The translations under genes were made by a program, and so were the position numbers. A model generated the notes under the pieces. That model ran no database searches and was not told the origin of the DNA. It was given only the letters and a program-made list of their open reading frames with translations. A DNA stretch of 5,450 nt from Pseudomonadota bacterium. Lineage in GTDB: Bacteria > Desulfobacterota > Syntrophia > Syntrophales > UBA5619. The stretch covers positions 1-5,450 of the forward strand of contig JAHIMW010000159.1 in assembly GCA_018896355.1 (NCBI GenBank). The letters are read 5' to 3'. Shown in pieces: positions 2,956-5,450 of this stretch (positions within the stretch are counted from its first letter, which is position 1; each line of letters starts with the position of its first letter).

Positions 2956-5450
2956 ATGAATCTCAAGAAAAAGATTTTTGACCTCTCCATGGAAAGCCAA
3001 GGGCTCTACCATCGGTTGTCCATCATATTCGCGCTTTTCTTCTTTGTGCCGCTTCTCGGACTCCTCTACTTCGGTCTGAAATATGATCTCCTGCAGGACC
3101 ATCTTATTCCGGTATTCATCCTCGCGCTGCTGACATCCTCGCTTGCCGGATACATCCTCATCCGTCAGATTTTCGACGGCATCCGGAGTACTTCGACAAC
3201 CATTTCAGAATCATTGACAAAGGGTATCCATGGGTTCAAACAGCCGACCACCACCGACGAGTTGCAGGGAATCGTCCAGTCTTTTCGGTCCGTCGAGAAT
3301 GAGCTCCGGAACAGCTTCTGCAATCTCGAGAAACGGACCGGTCAGCTATCCACACTAAAGGAACTTTCCGATCTCTGCTACGTCACCTTTGACAGCGAGG
3401 ATCTGTTTGCGATCACGATGGAGCGGGCTCTGAAACTGACCAACGCCGATGTCGGTTCCGTCCTGATCCTGGAGGGGAAGGAGCGGGAAACCTTCGTGAT
3501 CCATGCCACCTATGGACTGGGAGACCTCATCAAGATCGGAGACCGTGTCGATTTTGCGACCAGCATCGCCAAATTCGCCGTGATCAACAAATCCCCGCTC
3601 CTGATCGACGACGTCGAAACAGACAACCGCTTCGGACGCGGGAATCGCGCCCATTACGCAACAAAATCTTTCCTCTGCATGCCGCTCAAGGGAATCCAGG
3701 AGGTCTTCGGGGTTCTGACCCTCTCCCGCCGGGAGTCGGACATCCCCTTCACGGTGGAGGATACCGACGTCCTGACACCGCTTCTCAGCAACGCCGCCTT
3801 CACCTACGACAACCTGAGCCTGATGAAACGGGACCGGCGGAACCGTCAGCAGCTCGCGACCGTCACCGGCATCTGCAAGACCCTTGGCTCCAGCCTGCGC
3901 AACAGCGAACTTCTCCACGCCGTCCTGCACCAATTCCGGGACGATCTCCCCTTTGATGTGGCGGTGATCCTGGAAATCAGGTCCAGGACGCCGAATGAGG
4001 CCGGCGTCCTGGATATCCTCTCCTCCGTCCCGATTGGTCTCGCCCGGAACGGGGGGTACAATATTGCCGGATCCTCCCTGGAAGGGGTCGTCCGGCAAGG
4101 GAATATCCTGGCCATCGAACATCCGTCTGCGCTCCAGCATCCGCTCGAGCAGGAACTGTTTGTCAAACCGGGGATCCATGACGCCCTTCTCGTACCGTTG
4201 AAGATCGGGGGTGTGGTGACGGGGATTCTCGCCCTCGGCGCCTTCCGGGCCGGCGGCCTGAACGGGTGCGAAGAACAGGTGGAGGAGATCGCCTCCCTGC
4301 TGCCCCTCGCGATCGAAAAGAACCGTCTCTCCTCCTCAATCAATAAGCGGGATCAGGAGATGGATTCGATCAAACAGATCGGCAGCATCCTCGCCGCATC
4401 GACCTTCGACCGGCAGGAGGTTCTCAAACATACCATGGACATGATACGGACGATTGTGAATGTGGAGGCTGGTTCATTGCTCCTGCTGGAAGGAGATGAA
4501 CTGGCCTTCAAAGTCGCCTTCAACGTCGACCCCGCAATCGACACGACCATCCTCAACTCCTTCCGTATCCGTCTCGGTCAGGGAATCGCCGGCTATTCCG
4601 CCGCCCGCGGCGAGCCGATCATCGTCCAGGATACGCAGAGTTCCCGGCATTTCACCCCCGATTTCGATCGGCAGATCGGCTTCCGGACCCGTTCGGCCCT
4701 GTGCGTACCGCTCATCTCCCGGGGAAAGGTCCTCGGCGTGATCGAGGTTCTCAACAAGATCAGCGGCGATTTCAACGACGACGACCTTCACCTCCTCCAG
4801 TCCATCGCGACGTCGGTCAGCATCGCGCTGGAGAATTCGCAGCTCTACCGCGAGACCCTCTCGATGGCCGAACACGAACGGGGCATCCGGAAGATGTTTC
4901 AGAAATTCGTCCCCAGGGAGATCGTGGACAAGATCATCCACAATGCCGGGGAAGAGAAGCCGCTGATCGAGGAGCTGAAGATCCTGACGCTTCTGAACAT
5001 CGACATCCGCGGCTTTTCCACCCTCTCCAAAAAGATCGGCCCCCAGCGGACCGTCGCAATGCTGAACCACTTTTTTAGCTGCATGGGCGATATCGTTTTC
5101 AACCACGGGGGGATCGTCGACAAGTACCTGGGCGACGGTTTCCTCGCCCTCTTCGGAGCGCCGATCTCCGGGAAGACCGATGCAGACAACGCCATCGCCG
5201 CCGCCCTGGAGATGAAGGGGAGCCTCACAGCCGTCAACAGCCACTTCACCGGAGAGCTTGATGCCCCGCTCGCTATGGGTATCAGCATTCACACGGGAGA
5301 GGCGGTTGTCGGCAACATCGGCTTCGAGAAGAAGATGGATTACACCGTCATCGGCGATTCGGTAAACGCCGTCTTCCGGCTGCAGGATCTGACGAAATCC
5401 CTGCCGAACGGCATCCTGATCAGTGAAAAGACCCTTCAGGCCGTTGTGGA
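2956..5450 (+). CDS. Membrane-anchored triple-GAF class III adenylate cyclase (3' end missing)
   Basis: The frame is open from ATG 2956 to the window end: 831 codons, C-terminus missing. AGGAG at 2944-2948 lies seven bases before the ATG. Order of parts: a short basic N-terminus; two transmembrane helices (about 21-41 and 50-69) with only an eight-residue loop; a HAMP-like helical linker (about 70-130, with TDELQGIVQSF); GAF1 (about 135-290); a more divergent GAF2 (about 299-455); GAF3 (about 474-633); the FQKFVPREIVDKII linker; and a class III nucleotidyl cyclase domain from about 675. Metal-binding D683 (NIDIRGFS) and D727 (KYLGDGF), adenine-selecting K723 and D795 (DYTVIGDSVN), and transition-state N804 and R808 are all present. 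An active enzyme making cAMP from ATP is expected, with GAF domains sensing a cytoplasmic small molecule. GAF3 has a near-match to the NKFDE motif of cyclic-nucleotide-binding GAFs (NKISGDFNDDDL, 600-611). The ligand is unknown. The gene is alone, divergent from tatD. Confidence 0.9.
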   Translation, partial: MNLKKKIFDLSMESQGLYHRLSIIFALFFFVPLLGLLYFGLKYDLLQDHLIPVFILALLTSSLAGYILIRQIFDGIRSTSTTISESLTKGIHGFKQPTTTDELQGIVQSFRSVENELRNSFCNLEKRTGQLSTLKELSDLCYVTFDSEDLFAITMERALKLTNADVGSVLILEGKERETFVIHATYGLGDLIKIGDRVDFATSIAKFAVINKSPLLIDDVETDNRFGRGNRAHYATKSFLCMPLKGIQEVFGVLTLSRRESDIPFTVEDTDVLTPLLSNAAFTYDNLSLMKRDRRNRQQLATVTGICKTLGSSLRNSELLHAVLHQFRDDLPFDVAVILEIRSRTPNEAGVLDILSSVPIGLARNGGYNIAGSSLEGVVRQGNILAIEHPSALQHPLEQELFVKPGIHDALLVPLKIGGVVTGILALGAFRAGGLNGCEEQVEEIASLLPLAIEKNRLSSSINKRDQEMDSIKQIGSILAASTFDRQEVLKHTMDMIRTIVNVEAGSLLLLEGDELAFKVAFNVDPAIDTTILNSFRIRLGQGIAGYSAARGEPIIVQDTQSSRHFTPDFDRQIGFRTRSALCVPLISRGKVLGVIEVLNKISGDFNDDDLHLLQSIATSVSIALENSQLYRETLSMAEHERGIRKMFQKFVPREIVDKIIHNAGEEKPLIEELKILTLLNIDIRGFSTLSKKIGPQRTVAMLNHFFSCMGDIVFNHGGIVDKYLGDGFLALFGAPISGKTDADNAIAAALEMKGSLTAVNSHFTGELDAPLAMGISIHTGEAVVGNIGFEKKMDYTVIGDSVNAVFRLQDLTKSLPNGILISEKTLQAVV

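Noticed and set aside
3355..4179. A 274-codon minus-strand frame opposite the cyclase gene, with a similar 272-codon frame at 4474-5292.
   Set aside because: Both mirror the coding strand of the GAF/cyclase protein, whose catalytic residues are intact; the antisense products are Asp/Gly/Arg-rich shadows.

Overview
The window reads as a moderately GC-rich bacterial chromosome with compact, operon-style gene packing. Deltaproteobacteria or a related Gram-negative lineage with many signalling genes is my inference from gene style and codon use; there is no rRNA or marker gene to settle it. I see no mobile element, CRISPR array or tRNA gene.

Left part (1-1936, minus strand): a TPP-controlled thiamine operon is followed by the first codons of a CCA-adding/poly(A) polymerase-like gene. 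Reading leftwards there is a plausible promoter (about 1892-1920), a textbook TPP (THI-box) aptamer (about 1801-1880), an antiterminator/terminator switch (1740-1814), thiamine pyrophosphokinase (thiN, 1014-1691), thiD (175-1017, overlapping thiN by ATGA), a 105-base gap with an inverted repeat, and the nucleotidyltransferase start (1-69). ThiN makes TPP from thiamine and ThiD phosphorylates HMP. The operon therefore looks geared to salvage of thiamine and its pyrimidine half, and is shut off by its end product TPP through transcription termination.

Middle (1937-2775, minus strand): a complete TatD-family metal-dependent nuclease. It is preceded by a 20-codon reading frame with a strong ribosome binding site whose stop overlaps the tatD start (ATGA), a possible coupled leader peptide. 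A perfect hairpin covers the last codons of tatD.

Right part (2776-5450): a divergent intergenic region with an extended -10 promoter leads into a large plus-strand gene that runs off the window. It encodes a membrane-anchored sensor: two transmembrane helices, a HAMP-like linker, three GAF domains and a class III nucleotidyl cyclase domain. All the catalytic residues I can locate are intact, and the specificity pair is of the adenylate-cyclase type. The thiamine, TatD and cyclase units look functionally independent.
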